From Incurvaria masculella (Eukaryota > Arthropoda > Insecta > Lepidoptera > Incurvariidae), in assembly GCA_946894095.1 (NCBI GenBank), contig OX335645.2, positions 13,787,001 to 13,851,000 on the forward strand: a stretch of 64,000 nucleotides of DNA, written 5' to 3'. This document shows positions 47,155 to 59,349 of this stretch, one piece after another. The notes under the pieces are model-generated. The model made no database searches. It worked only from the letters and a program-made list of their open reading frames with translations, and had not been told where the DNA came from. Both the position numbers and the translations under genes were made by a program. The stretch's first letter is position 1; the number at the start of each line of letters is the position of its first letter.

Positions 47155-47335
47155 ATCCCACGCGGTCTATCCCTACCACATTTTAAGTTTTACGTGGAAA
47201 CTGAACCACGGGCAACTTCAACTGCCGAAAACGGTTACCCATCCATACCATAACCAGACCGCACCCAGTGTTACTTAACCTCGATTGTCGAAGCCGAGGA
47301 GTCTACCCACTTCTGCATTTGTTAATACAAAAAAT
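47155..47335 (-). mobile_element. 5S-rRNA-headed SINE copy
   Basis: Minus strand reads GAGGTTAAGTAACACTGGGT, GCGGTCTGGTTATGGTAT and GGATGGGTAACCG, aligning with the 3' two-thirds of 5S rRNA. It then passes into CGTGGTTCAGTTTCCACGTA and GGATGGTACCATCAC, the shared SINE body. Confidence 0.6.
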
Positions 47336-47545
47336 GTAATCAATTCTTTTTTTTATTCAGAATACAAGTCAGACAATATCCTCGTCCCGTTCATGCATCA
47401 CTTTCTTTCTTTCTGAGCTGGATAAGTGCATTTCGTCACGAATGCGAGCTGCTCCATGGTTCGGAATCCATCCGAAAAATCTCTAGGTCCCCTTCCCCTA
47501 CTAGGTGGTAGCATGGCGGTGATGAAATAGGTGGTAGGGTTTAAA

Positions 47546-48585
47546 GGCCGAGTGCATGAAAGGACAAAAAAATCAAAATCAGCGTCAACATATGACAACC
47601 ATAAGTACGTAGGGCTCATTGTCGACAGTAGCTTCTCGTGGCAGCCGCAGGTGGACAGCGTTTGCGCGAGGCTGAGGTTGTGCCTCAAAAACATGTTTTT
47701 CCTTAAAAGGAAACTTTCGGTGGAAGTTCTGTTGATGGTGTATAGATGTCTTGTCGAACCGATAATCATGTATGGGGTCGAGGTGTGGGGGTTGACTTTT
47801 GACACACACCTTGAAAAAGTATATAATTTACAGTATAGATTGCTCAGGGCAATCGCACCTCCGGCAGAAAGAGGAAAAGCTAGCGGAAAACACAATCACT
47901 TATATTTCGTTATTTCAAAGTGTTGCCGGTTAAAGCCATGTGTCAGCATAAAATTTTCACCAGACAATATTACGATAGAACTCACAAGATACAGGTTCAA
48001 CACTCACATTGCACCAGATTGATGCAGGAGGAACAATATGTAATACCCAAAACCACAAATTACTATGGAAGAAGAACGCTCGAATATACTGTACCTAAAT
48101 TATTTAACTCTATTCCACTGCGTGTACGGAAAGACCTTCCCGAATCTAGATTTAAAAAATGTATCAAAGATTATCTTTTGGATAATTTAAGTTAAGTTTA
48201 AATTTTTATTTTTTGTATGTTACCTCTATACACCCATCTAAATATGTGTTATAATTATGTAAACCTTATCATGCCTACTTTAATATATTTATCTCTTTTG
48301 GTTTTTTTTTCATGTTATGCAATATAAACGTGCAATGTAAAAGAACAAAAATTGCTTGGAATGTAAACATTAAATAGCCCACGTATAGTCACACGCAGAC
48401 AAACCGAAAGGTTTCGCGTGTACAGCATAATGTAATCATGTATGTTTCTAAAATATGAAAATAAACGCCATTTTGTGGCAATGAACTGAAAAATATGATT
48501 AAACACATCACTTTGTATGGACAGTATCGATGGGACACCATGCGGTTCACTAAAAGTGACGTGTTGGAACATTGATTAACTCAGC
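47546..48585. mobile_element. MITE family A copy interrupted by a LINE
   Basis: Left half 47546-47595 (GGCCGAGTGCATGAAAGGAC), right half 48493-48585 (ATATGATTAAACACATCACT to CATTGATTAACTCAGCC). The last 20 or so bases of the right end are lost. Confidence 0.7.
47596..48492 (+). mobile_element. 5'-truncated LINE with frameshifted reverse-transcriptase remnant
   Basis: Frame 1 from 47597 reads YVGLIVDSSFSWQPQVDSVC, FFLKRKLSVEVLLMVYRCLV and EPIIMYGVEVWG, the C-terminal part of a LINE reverse transcriptase. After about 47880 it shifts frame and continues as TVPKLFNSIPLRVRKDLPES and KKCIKDYLLDNLS, stopping at 48195. Flanked by ATATGA at 47590-47595 and 48493-48498 (target duplication). Confidence 0.75.
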
Positions 48586-49323
48586 CAACATGGGGTTAGT
48601 ACCATCGCATTGGATGCAAAGATGGTCGAAGTGGAAATTAAAAATTGTCCGTGGCTCATAAAGAGAAGGTCCTGGCATGGCACCTAATTCCTTCTGGTGT
48701 TATTGTATTGGGTATTGGGCTAATATAACGGTAGTTGTGTGGTATTAGCCATTCATGTCAGGATGCAAAAAAAAGCAGGCATGTATTTGACTTATGGATT
48801 TATTCCAGCACAAAAGTCAAATCATGACTAATATTTTTGGTTGTTATAAAAGTACCGGCTAAACGGTTGCAGTTCCATCACGGGCAAGTGACCTTTGAAA
48901 ACCTTTGGTTTCTCAGAACAGCCACCCATGTTTTCTCATAAAAAAGGGACTTAAAAAAATATTTATCTTTCCGGTCTAAAGTGACATAATAAAAATAACT
49001 GTTCATGTGATATAAATGTATTTCTTTTTATGAATTCACATCTGTAAATCTAGTTTAATTCATGTGCTTACATGCTTCATTTCCATGTCGTAAAAAATAC
49101 ACTCTAAAAACTAGATAACTAAACTTATGCAGGAAATCAATTTCTTAAAATAGTTTGCTACAGCTAATTTAGGTACCTATATAACCTATCTTAATTCATA
49201 ACAAGTAGAGTGCTAACATACTTAACAATTTTGTTTGTATTGAGTTTCAAACTCAAGTTTAGAAATCACAGCAACAATGTTCGTATAGCTAGTATGTACA
49301 TATGTATCTTTTATTATATTTAT

Positions 49324-50882
49324 CTAATATGGACAGTTCACTCCAGGGTGCATGTACGGGCAACTCTCTCCTGACCGACACGACCCTTTCTTCATAAAAT
49401 GTATGCACTTGGCATTTTTCCAGCCACCTTGCGCATGGCCACCTCTACCCCGAGGTCCATCCCAATTTCCCCGCCACTGATTTGAAGACCCTCTTCCTCT
49501 CACACCGCCCCGATTCCCATACGGGAACGGAGGTCCAACACTTTCAGGTCCAGGTGCTCCCGTCATATTGACAGGGAAACCTGGCGGAAACATATTTTGT
49601 GGTCCATTCATACTATCCATCATATTGAAACCTTCAGGCGGCATTGTAGGTGGAAACATTTGTCCTGGTCCCCCAAACATGTCTGGACCCATCATCGAAT
49701 TATCAGGTGGCATCATAAGTCCTGGGGGCATATTTGGAGGATTCATTAGAACAGGTGGCATTGAACCTGGAACAGGAACCATTGCTCCTGGAGGCATTCC
49801 CCCAGGTACCATTACATTTGGCGGCATGTTGTTTTGCCAGTCCCCTCCTGGAGGGATCATCCCTGAGCCTGAACCCTGGAAACCGGGCATACCAAATTGT
49901 GCATTTGAAAAAGGTCCTGGGAATGGTGGCATAGGAGGGAACATGGGCGCCATATTAATATTGTTGGAAGCAATATTTGATGCTGTCACACCTCCCTTAG
50001 GTTCAGGCCACGCTTTAGGTTCGGGCCAAGGAGTGTTGCGAAAATCACTGACAGTATCTTGATTACCTGTGATATCATCTAAGGGAATTATAGTGGGTTC
50101 ATTGTGTGGGTGTATTTCCACATCTGGATCTGATGGAGAATCAGGTATCATTGACTTAAGGAACAACGATTGCAAAACACTTTTTTGTCTTGTAGCCTGT
50201 ATTTCTCTTTCTTTACTATTTTTACCATAATCTACTACAATAGCACCTCCAATATCAACAGGAATTAAAGGCCTCCACGTAGTCCTGACCTCCATGTTAT
50301 CATCGTTGATGAGATTTCTAGCTTTCTGGAACACTTCTCTTTCATGCACTCTTTCTAAATGTTTCATATCAGTAAAGGTTTTGGAAACATTGACTCTCTC
50401 AGTTTCGTCGAGTTCAAAGTATTGAATTTGTTCAAGCTCTGCGTCGGGACGCCATCGAATGGACTTTTTGGGGCCTTTCTTTTTGTGATAACAGAGAACT
50501 CCCTTCATACCGTTGAGCCCTGTCCGGACATGAGGTTCTTCTTTGTCAACTTTTTCTTCCTTTTCCACAACCTCCTGCGGTGGTGAAGTCGCTGTTTCCG
50601 TATTTTCACTTACCTCACTTTCTTTCTCCATAGGCTTTTCCTTTTCTTTTTCTTCTTCGATTTCCAAAGTATCCTTGTAAAACCTAAATGGAGTTGATTT
50701 GGTCTCCCGGTTGGGGCTGGTGGCCACAGTTGTTGTAGGAGTGTTTGGTGGAGACACATCTGATGCTGCTGGATTTCCATCTTTGGAGCCACTGGTGCGA
50801 CGTTTTCTTTTCTTGGGTTCTTTCTTGTTGGTGGCGGAAGCATTCAGGGCATCCATAAACATATCACTCTCCAAAAGCACCG
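49324..50882 (-). CDS. PNUTS: PP1 nuclear targeting subunit PNUTS/PPP1R10, large 3' exon (5' exons missing)
   Basis: Regulatory subunit that holds protein phosphatase 1 in the nucleus and acts in transcription termination (family knowledge). The exon opens after acceptor CTTGTTACAG with two bases finishing a split codon, then VLLESDMFMDALNAS, and ends at TAG 49326-49324: about 518 residues. Seen in order: Lys/Arg-rich stretch KKEPKKRKRR; the PP1-docking RVxF-type motif in PKKSIRW about 143 residues in, followed by the hallmark YFELDETERVNV; a conserved helix region to TRQKSVLQSLFLKS; a long Met/Pro/Gly-rich segment with repeated MPP and PPG; an RGG region (GGVRGRGSSNQWRG, PRGRGG); and a C-terminal CCCH zinc finger, C-x8-C-x5-C-x3-H, in CIHFMKKGSCRSGESCPYMH. 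The TFIIS-like N-terminal domain is not encoded here and should sit at higher coordinates, possibly outside the window. An AATAAA at 49315-49310 (minus) follows the stop closely. Confidence 0.92.
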
Positions 50883-51030
50883 CTGTAACAAGAAAAACAA
50901 CCATTTTAACATGTGCAAATTCTGTAACCAAAAGAACTTAGGACCTTCGATTGAACTTAATGAAATGTCAACACTGTTGAGTTTTCACAGTACCAAGTGA
51001 CACATTTAAGTTAAAAGTAGTTAAACTTAT

Positions 51031-51147
51031 ACAGCCGTATTTAGACTGGGTGGACTAACTTTAATACGCCGGACTAAAAGGGGTTTTGTATGGTTAGTCC
51101 GGTTTAGTCGTACTAAGTTTTGCCAGGTTATCTCTAATTACGGCTGT
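51031..51147. mobile_element. MITE family F, best copy, TA target
   Basis: Inverted ends ACAGCCGTATTTAGA and TCTCTAATTACGGCTGT, TA duplicated at both sides, which suggests a Tc1/mariner-type mover. Just upstream of the PNUTS exon. Confidence 0.7.
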
Positions 51148-52267
51148 ACGTTAGCAAATACAATAGAACTATACATAAAAAAGCAATTAATCGCCATTGA
51201 TCAATCAATGAAAAGTCTAATTCTCCTTGTTACAGAAATTTAGAAGTGAATAAAATAAAATAAATCCTATTAAATACACTTTTCAGATGAGTTGGGAGGT
51301 TTAACAAGAGCATCAATTTTACATTTCCGTTTTTAAGCCTATAGCTATTATGAAGAACCATAATACAAAATATCTTTAAATACAACAACAACCTGATTTT
51401 AATTTCATTTAATCAGCTTTTGTATTTGGATCCATCTGTGTAGTAAGGGACAGTCCAAAATATACATTTCTAGTTGAAAGTAAAAATGACCGAACCGAAA
51501 TTCATATGGTTGGTTTTTGTATTTAAATTATAAAAACAATTTCAACAATATTGTATGTTTACTCGCGTTAAACAATAAATACTAAATACGGATTTTTTCA
51601 AATGATAATTTCCTTCAAGGAAGTGGACAATTAGATACCTATTCACAATCAAAATTAATACTGTATGAGCCGCAGGATAATGAGGATCATTTAATGTGCA
51701 ACATTTCAGAAAAGACTATTTCTTAATTTGACTGAGGAGACAGCCACGAGCCATTGTATTGAACTCATCACCTCATTATCCTCTCACAAATTGCCAGAAC
51801 AGGTTTTACAATCTTTATCAATAGAATCATTAAAAAAAATTAGAGATTAAATATCAATGTTTGTGTCAATTAAAGTGTGGAAAGTAAAAGTAATTAAACT
51901 TTATCAAAACTGTTTGAATTTAAGCCCAATGCAAAATGATATAAGAATATCCTGTTGTCATAATAAAACTAAAAAATCTGATAAAATCTACACTAATTTA
52001 ACAATTATATGAATAAGGTATAATAGATTTGGGTGCTCGTTCATCAATAAAATAATAAATGCAGGATCCATAGTAAAGGTTGGGGAGGCTGTGGAGCCTA
52101 CAATTTAAAACGGAAACACTCATTGATTACCTACAAAGATGTCGTGCATCTACCCTCAAGATAAACATGTTTTCTACATCAAGACATGTCCAATTTAATA
52201 TTTTTTCTTGAATATATTTTTAAATCCTAGTTGCTTGCATTCTATGTTTTCATAAATTCTTTTTTAG

Positions 52268-52416
52268 GCTGAGATAATTAGTCGCAACAGAAACTAAGAC
52301 TAACGAAAAGTAGTACTTTATGACGTCACTTTTGTCCATACAAAATGTGTCAAAGTGACGTCACAAAAAATTACTTTTCGTTAGTCTTAGTTTCGGATCC
52401 GACTATTTATCTCAGC
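52268..52416. mobile_element. Palindromic MITE family G, second copy
   Basis: GCTGAGATAATTAGTCGCAA to CCGACTATTTATCTCAGC, 149 bp, with TGACGTCA in both arms. Target duplication unclear. Confidence 0.75.
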
Positions 52417-53823
52417 AGTATAAGGCAGTTTGATTGTGCATCCTTTTCAATAATAAAAATAAAAACATAGACGACTACGTAAACGCATAATTTAATCTTT
52501 AGAAACGGAGTAGAAAACAGCTTTCCCTTTTTGTATGGGCCGACACGAAAAATAAACCCTTTTAGGCGATCAGCGAATCTTGCTTCCATTAGCGCCGCTG
52601 TCCGCGCACAACAGATGCTCTAGGTTCCCCCTCATATGTACCTACTCTGGTTTCGTCTTGCATATACGTAAATTTCAAGGCTCACCAACACTTCTGCTAT
52701 TTCGTACGAATAACTCACAAATTTCTTTCAAATTTCGGCGGATTTTCGCTTTTGTTTCGGAGAATCCTAATCCTAATGATCGCATGCGTTTTCTTACAAA
52801 TGTACATTGCAGTACATTATGTAATGCACGACATTTACGAAACTTATTTTATGGGATATTTGAATGCTACGGATAGTGTTTTCTTTTGAAGAACAGAACT
52901 GAAGGATATGTATAATATAATAACATTATATAATGATATAACCAAATTACTTAATTTTAATGCATTCGAGCAAGCCACAGAGTAACCTAAGATCGACTAT
53001 ATTGTAAACTTCAATTGGTTACCTACGGTGCACAGCCTCATTCAGGGTATGATTTTTGGTAGAACTTTGAAGTGCCTAATTAGTCACATAATTTCATGCA
53101 GTGTATTGGAAATAGGGCCAATGAAGTAGACCTTAGAGGAAATAGATTTCCACTGTTATTACATTTGAATAAATGACCGCCATCCTTTAGCAATAAAGCA
53201 CTGCATAAGATCATGCAACATGTCTTGAAACTGAAACGACACTTATTTTTGCGTTCGTTTTTATTCAATATAGCTTACGATTGTCCGCGCATCGTTTTAG
53301 TGAGTCTTTATTGGGTGCCGTATTATTCTGTGACCGTGGAAAGGTTTTAGCAAAATTAATATATTAAATATATTTCAACCGGTTTTGAAAATATATTTTG
53401 CCATCTGGGACTAAGCAGTAATAGCAACTCAAAAGAGCTAAGGCTGTCGTGAAGGCAGCGGAAATCAAAGATTTGAAAGTTTTAAGAAATGCATTCTTTG
53501 TCCATTTGGCCAAGGCACAATTTTACATGGCGACTGCCATTAAACTAGCAAAATCATCCAGGCACTAACGGTTCCCTATCCCTAAAAGTTGTCAGATTTT
53601 AATCACTTGAGAAAGCTTCATTCTATGTCCGTATGTTTTAATTTTTTTACACGTTCACTTTCATTAAATAAAATAAACTGCAGGTAAAAAAAATACAACT
53701 TTTTTCCAATGATTTTAGCCAATATTTTCCAATCTAAAAGGTATTTAAAAAAACTTAAACATACAGACATAGATTTTGACACTATATTTTAGAATGAAAA
53801 ATTCAAAACCTAGTAAAACATTA
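52417..53823. other. Region upstream of the PNUTS exon, unrecognised
   Basis: No PNUTS N-terminal exon, repeat family or other gene could be supported here. Confidence 0.4.
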
Positions 53824-53952
53824 ACAGTCGTATTCAGAGAGGACCTGGCAAAACTTTGCACGAGATTAGCACCGGACTAACCATACAAAAACCGGTTTAG
53901 TCCGACCTTAAAACGCGTACTAAAAATTGTCCGCCCACTCTGAATAGAGCTG
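53824..53952. mobile_element. MITE family F copy, reversed
   Basis: ACAGTCGTATTCAGAGAGGA to CCGCCCACTCTGAATAGAGC. Confidence 0.6.
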
Positions 53953-54844
53953 GAAGTTAAGTTAAAGTAAGCAGTTATCACCAATAATGTGGGGAATTGA
54001 TAGGGGAACACCACCACGAACTAACTAGTGGGGCTTGGGAATACCTGTGTGCATTACAAAACTACCATGAGTAACTTTTTATTTGTAAGTTTCTAAGTAG
54101 CTTCGTCGTGCAGTCTACCTATTTTAAAATACTGATTTATTATAATTTGATATCGATATGAAATTACTATTATGTCTGCTAGTCAGCACAAAGAAGGATG
54201 TTTTAGCTATATTACAGAATTCGTGAGTAGGTACATGATTTAGATTTTAAACTGGCCTTCATTTAATTAACTTATTTACGAGAGGGGTAATCACCATAGG
54301 TGGATATGTTTCAGAAAATCTGTCTTCCTTCTGATATGACTATTTGGACTTCTATCTTAACTTATCGGATATAAGGTCGCTTATTGCGTAATGATCGATT
54401 TCGACGGGTGAGTTAAATCAGCAGAAATAAAAAACCGAAGAGACTGTCGATGCAATTAGCAAACCTCGTCATTCAGATAAAAACGTTATTATGTAATTCA
54501 CGCGAGGAGAGCCACGGTTTCTATTTGCGTGAACTCGTAATTTCGTTATTTTTGTCACGGCCTGCTCACATAGCGGTTTGGTTGGTTGCTAGTTCGTACC
54601 CTCAGCGACACTATTCCGGTCGTCATACATTATTGGAATTATGCAGTGGAAAGTTGAGGTACTAGGAAACAGCAAAAGCGGAGGCAGAAAACTGTGAAAT
54701 AAAAAAAATATACAAACAAATAAAATGCTAAAAATATCCTCTCTGTAACACGAAATTAACATCTGTATTATTCATTAATTATGTAGTGAAGCGGGGCTTA
54801 CGCGAACAATTATGAAGAAAGATAAGTCTAAATACCTTTCTTAA

Positions 54845-55390
54845 GGTGGCCCAACCCGGCGGGACTAACTCATTCGCGGGCACGGTACAAAACCGTGCTG
54901 TTGCGCTCTGGGACCTTCCCTGTTTCAATGAATAAGACAGGCTCCATGATGAGGAAGATGCAATATGTCCACAAAAAAGACAATGTGCATAGTGTATGAT
55001 TTGGTAAGATTTACGAACATTTTAATTAAAAAACGACTTATAGCTAAATAAAAGTAAATCAAGACCGCTGTAGTCAAAAATCTAACAAAAACCAAAAAGA
55101 TTATAAATCTTGATTAAATAAGCTATGTCTGATGACTAATCTTTTTAAGATGTTCTTACTTTATCATTGCATAATCCACCTCCAAAGTTATTGTATAAAA
55201 CGCGCGAAAAACTCGAACTTTCGGACCTTATAACTTAGAAACCAAACACAATTTTACAATGCCAACGGTCATCAGACATCTAGGTCGATCAAATAAAGCT
55301 ATTTTGAGCAAAATTTGGGATCTTCGACAATAAATATGGGCGTGATCTTCTTTCCCCGTTTGTATTGGGAGTTGAGCGGGATGGGCCGCC
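54845..55390 (+). mobile_element. TTAA-family B element inside another inverted-repeat element
   Basis: TTAA at 54841-54844 and 55391-55394. Outside it, 54817-54844 (GAAAGATAAGTCTAAATACC) pairs with 55469-55498 (GGTATTTAAAACTTATCTTT), so the host is a separate inverted-repeat element. Confidence 0.7.
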
Positions 55391-55643
55391 TTAAACCCGA
55401 CGTTACGAAAGGAGTTGCATCCAATCATTGAACTGATTGGAGAACTGATTGGTTGCTAAACTGATGGTTTAAGAAAGGTATTTAAAACTTATCTTTCTAA
55501 TAATTTCTGAAAAAACGCGAAAGCTTAAGATTTATGATCTGTATTGTTCTTACGGGTTAGGAGTAAGTCATGATTGACCAATTAAAGAAGGACCAAGAAG
55601 AATATGGACCCCTGCCTGGAGACCAATAATGATAATACGTTAA

Positions 55644-56115
55644 GGGCCTGGTACTAGCCAAATCGCAAAGTTAGACGAGGCACCCCAAGTAAACTAACTA
55701 AGTTTGACGATTATAAGTGTCATCCTTACAATATATGATTCCTTGTCTAGGAATCGAATGATTTTCGTTAATGTATGTTTCCTTTTTCTATACAAAATAC
55801 ATTGCGGAAACGGTGTCCATTTCCGAACTTTTTTGACTAAATGTAGAAATCTAAAAGCAAATGGAATTTTTTGTTTATGCATATATGCTGTTTTTTCTTA
55901 TATCTAGAAATCGAATGACTTTCAGATTTCTAATGAGAAAAATCAACTTTTTTATTTTTATTATTATTTAAATAAATGATGGAATAAAAAAATATTAACA
56001 ATCCATTATCAGTCTGGAGTTCTATTTGGATTTGCTGAAGCGTTTCACTACCATATTATTACATTTGTTAAAAAGTGCATTTGTATGGCGCGAGTAGTTG
56101 GCTAGTCCTAGCGCC
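55644..56115 (+). mobile_element. TTAA-family E element
   Basis: 472 bp between TTAA at 55640-55643 and 56116-56119. Ends GGGCCTGGTACTAGCC and GGCTAGTCCTAGCGCC. A 62-codon frame on the minus strand also persists in the second copy. Confidence 0.7.
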
Positions 56116-56119
56116 TTAA

Positions 56120-57380
56120 CCGAAAGGTCTTTTTATGTGTAACAACTTCTTCTATGGGAGGAAATCTCAAATTGTTGTGGGAAAAAGCTTATTATTTTTA
56201 TTATTTATAAAACAAAATGTTTTATTTGCCTCTTTGGAATAATTACATGATAATAGTGGTCAAGGTTCAGAAAAATATTTTTTTATTTAGTCACTTGGGT
56301 TCATCATCAATAAATCCATGCAACCAGTAGGCAAACAGCGCGCGAGAACTTTATTTTTTTATCAAAATATTACCTTGTGTTTTCTTAACTGCATTGTCCT
56401 TGAAATTAATTGTTTATTCCCTAAAAAACTAATGTTGAAATTAAAAAGCCACAATATTAAATATTAAATTAAAGTAATTAATAAAAAGTTGTGTCACATA
56501 AAAATACCTAACATATCACTTATTGTTGTCAAAAACGCCTATCCTCGTTTGCTCTTTGGCAATGTGAAGCCACATTATATGAAACTATGTGAAATGTGAA
56601 TACAAAGTAAAGTGAGTACAACTTCGACGACATTGTTAGTTACGTGTGCAATCTAACTAGTGTTAAGAGTGTACAATAAATAGTATCAGAATGATTAATT
56701 GCCAACACAAGTACATAACTGTGTACCCTACATTATTTGTAAGATTTTTTTGTTTAATTAATTTTATATTCTATATGTTAACTTCATTCATATCAAACTT
56801 GGCGGCTTTTACACCAGAATTATACATAGATATAAATATTATTGGTAAGTAACTTTGTTAGTTAAGAAATGTCTATTTTTAATCCATTTGAATAAAGGGT
56901 TGCTTTTTCTTTTGTTCTTTGTCTAAAACTGTTCTACCAAAAATAGTTTAGCATTAGCATTTAGATCTACCCTAAGTGTGTATTTCATTATGGAGGATGG
57001 AAAACATATATTTAAACTAGCGACGTTTCTTTGCAAGTTCTTATTTACAAAAAAAAATCGAATACGCGGATCTAGTTCGTGATGGTAACAGTGTAGTTTG
57101 ACTACCAAAAGTTAAAATAAATTAAATGAAAAGCAAAGCCACCTGGGGATTTACCCGTTTAGCTAATTTGCTGTTTGTGACAATCACATCAACATAATGT
57201 CGACTTCGTGCGCACTAGCTGAGATGCAAAAAAAAAAAGAAGTATGTAACATATATTAATGCAAAAAAAGAAAACTTTGCAAAATCTGGACAATCACAAA
57301 ACTTTCTTGCTCGAATAGTTTAATAAATATTTCCGGGAGAGATACTTTGTAAAACCCATAAAACGATTATGGCAACGTTT
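56120..57380. other. AT-rich region without recognised features
   Basis: Nothing supportable seen on either strand. Confidence 0.5.
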
Positions 57381-58234
57381 TTAACGGAACCCTATTACTA
57401 AGGCTCCGCTGTTCCTCCGTCCGTCCTTCCATCTGTCACAGGGCTTTATCTCATGAACCGTAATAGGTAGGCAGCTGAAATTTTTAGAGTGTGTATTTAA
57501 TTTGCCGCAATAACAACAAATAACTAGGTAAAATAAAGAAATTATAAAAATCAAAGGGAGGCCAAAAAACCGGCCAAGTGAGAGTCGGACTCGCACACGA
57601 AGGGTTCCGTACCATCGTAAAATATTAAACACAAAAAAATCACGTTTTTGGTACGGGGGCCCCTTTAAATTTAATTATTTTACCTATTTGTTCTTATAGC
57701 GGCAAAATAAATACACTCTGAAAATTTCAGCTGTCTATCTGTTACGGTTACTGAGATACAGCCCTGTGACAGACGGACGGACGGACGGACGGACGGACAG
57801 CGGAGGCTTAGTAATAGGGTTCCGTTTTCACCCTTTGGGTACGGAACCCATAAAAAAACAGATTTTTTGTGTTAAATCGTGTACGATGGTACGGAACCCT
57901 CCGTGTGCGAGTCAGACTCGCACTTGGCTGGTTTTTAGGGTTTCGTACCCAAAGGATGAAAACGGAACCCTATTTCTAAGCCTCCGCTGTCCGTCCGTCC
58001 GTCCGTCCGTCTGTCACAGGGCTGTATCTCATGAACCGTAATAGGAAGGCAGCTGAAATTTTCACAGAGTGTGTATTAATTGTGCCGCTATAACAACAAA
58101 TAGGTAAAATAAAAGGATAACAAAAATTAAAGGGGGGGGGGTCCCATACAAAAAACGTGTTTTTTTGTGTTGAATTTTGTACGGTGGTACGGAACCCTTC
58201 GTGTGCGAGTCCGACTCGCACTTGGCCGGTTTTT
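57381..58234. repeat. Cluster of four family D repeats, two of them inverted relative to each other
   Basis: 57381-57563 (+, both ends cut), 57565-57849 (-, full), 57850-57937 (+, 3' piece), 57936-58234 (+, full). The full minus and full plus copies could pair over about 280 bases. Each full copy carries a (CCGT/ACGG)n run. Confidence 0.7.
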
Positions 58235-58716
58235 ATTGATAACGAAATGCGAACATCGCATCTATTCCTATTTCACGTAACTTCTTGCGTACGGGCTAGC
58301 TCCAACAAGAGACAGATCGCGTCGCAACACGCAACGCACCGCCGCGCCGCCTCCAGTAGGTTACTCTCTTGCTTTCCGAAATAACTAACTTATAAATGGG
58401 CTTTCAAAAAGAATAGAAAAAAAATATAAATATTAGAATATGGTCCCGAGGACTATCGTTACATACTGTACAGATCATTTAAGACAGATTAAAAAAGGCA
58501 CAGATTAGATTCGATGATACGGTAGTGGTGGTTTGCAGATCACGCGCTAATGCAGGAGGTGTCAGGCGAAACGTTCGCTTCGTATAGTTTAGCTGCCGAT
58601 ATACATCAATGAAATAGGTACATGTATCTAGGCACATGCTTGCACTTGAAACACGCTGTTCTGGAAACTATGCAGTAGCTGAGCTATCATGGACAAGTTT
58701 GGAAAATAAATATAGG

Positions 58717-59349
58717 TACACGGTGTTTCATAATTGTCAGTAGTAAGTACCCGAAAGGGTCGTGTACGCTTTGATGAATTGAATAAAATAGCTTTGTAAA
58801 AAAAACACGATATACACGATATTGTTTTACGTTTTTAGGGTTCCGTACCCAAAGGGTGAAAACGGAACCCTATTACTAAGCCTCCGCTGTCCGTCCGTCT
58901 GTCACAGGGATGTATCTCATGAACCGTAATAGGTAAGCAGCTCAAATCAGAGTGTGTTTTAAAATTAATAATTTTAAAAAATAAAGGGATTTTTTCGAAA
59001 AAACGTGATTTTTGTGTTCATAAAAAAGTATTCCTTCTCCTCGGTCATCGCATGTTTTGCTTTGCTCTGTCTAATCAACTACGTTTCTATTCTTTGATCG
59101 ATAATTAAGCCATTTTCAGAGCTGTTACGTTATCCTAGGTGTGGGGTTTTCATGCTATTGAGGTTTATGTTAATGTATTGTTTTTATGTTTGTAAACTGT
59201 ATATACTATGGCTTATACATACATCGTCATAATCGAAACTTTTTTCTGATTTTATTGTTCTTATGTTAGTGAATGAGCTTATCCGTGATTTTGTCGAACA
59301 CTAAATTCGCATTTCGGATACTACCTATAATTATGAAATACCGTGTATA
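58717..59349. mobile_element. Non-autonomous element, ends TACACGGTGTTTCATAATT, carrying a family D insertion
   Basis: TACACGGTGTTTCATAATT at the left and AATTATGAAATACCGTGTA at the right. A truncated family D repeat occupies about 58836-59010. Confidence 0.6.
58836..59010 (+). repeat. Truncated family D repeat
   Basis: AGGGTTCCGTACCCAAAGGG start and (CCGT)2 run, then diverged A-rich sequence; 3' palindrome absent. Inserted in the element at 58717-59349. Confidence 0.6.

Larger units (their letters stand above)
47398..48775 (+). mobile_element. SINE copy split by a MITE that is itself split by a LINE
   Basis: Left part 47398-47541 runs from CTGAGCTGGATAAGTGCATT to GGTGGTAGGGTTTAA. Right part about 48586-48775 runs from TAGTACCATCGCATTGGATG to TGTCAGGATGCAAAAAAAA. 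Between them lies a family-A MITE (47546-48585) carrying a LINE (47596-48492). Confidence 0.7.

Noticed and set aside
47225..47310. Possible 5S rRNA gene
   Set aside because: Only the 3' two-thirds resembles 5S and it is fused to a SINE body.
49568..50062. 164-codon plus-strand frame rich in Gly/Pro
   Set aside because: Exact antisense of the Met/Pro/Gly region of PNUTS; composition shadow.
57766..58384. Reading frames with MTDGRTDGRTD and similar
   Set aside because: Translations of the (ACGG)n run in family D repeats.
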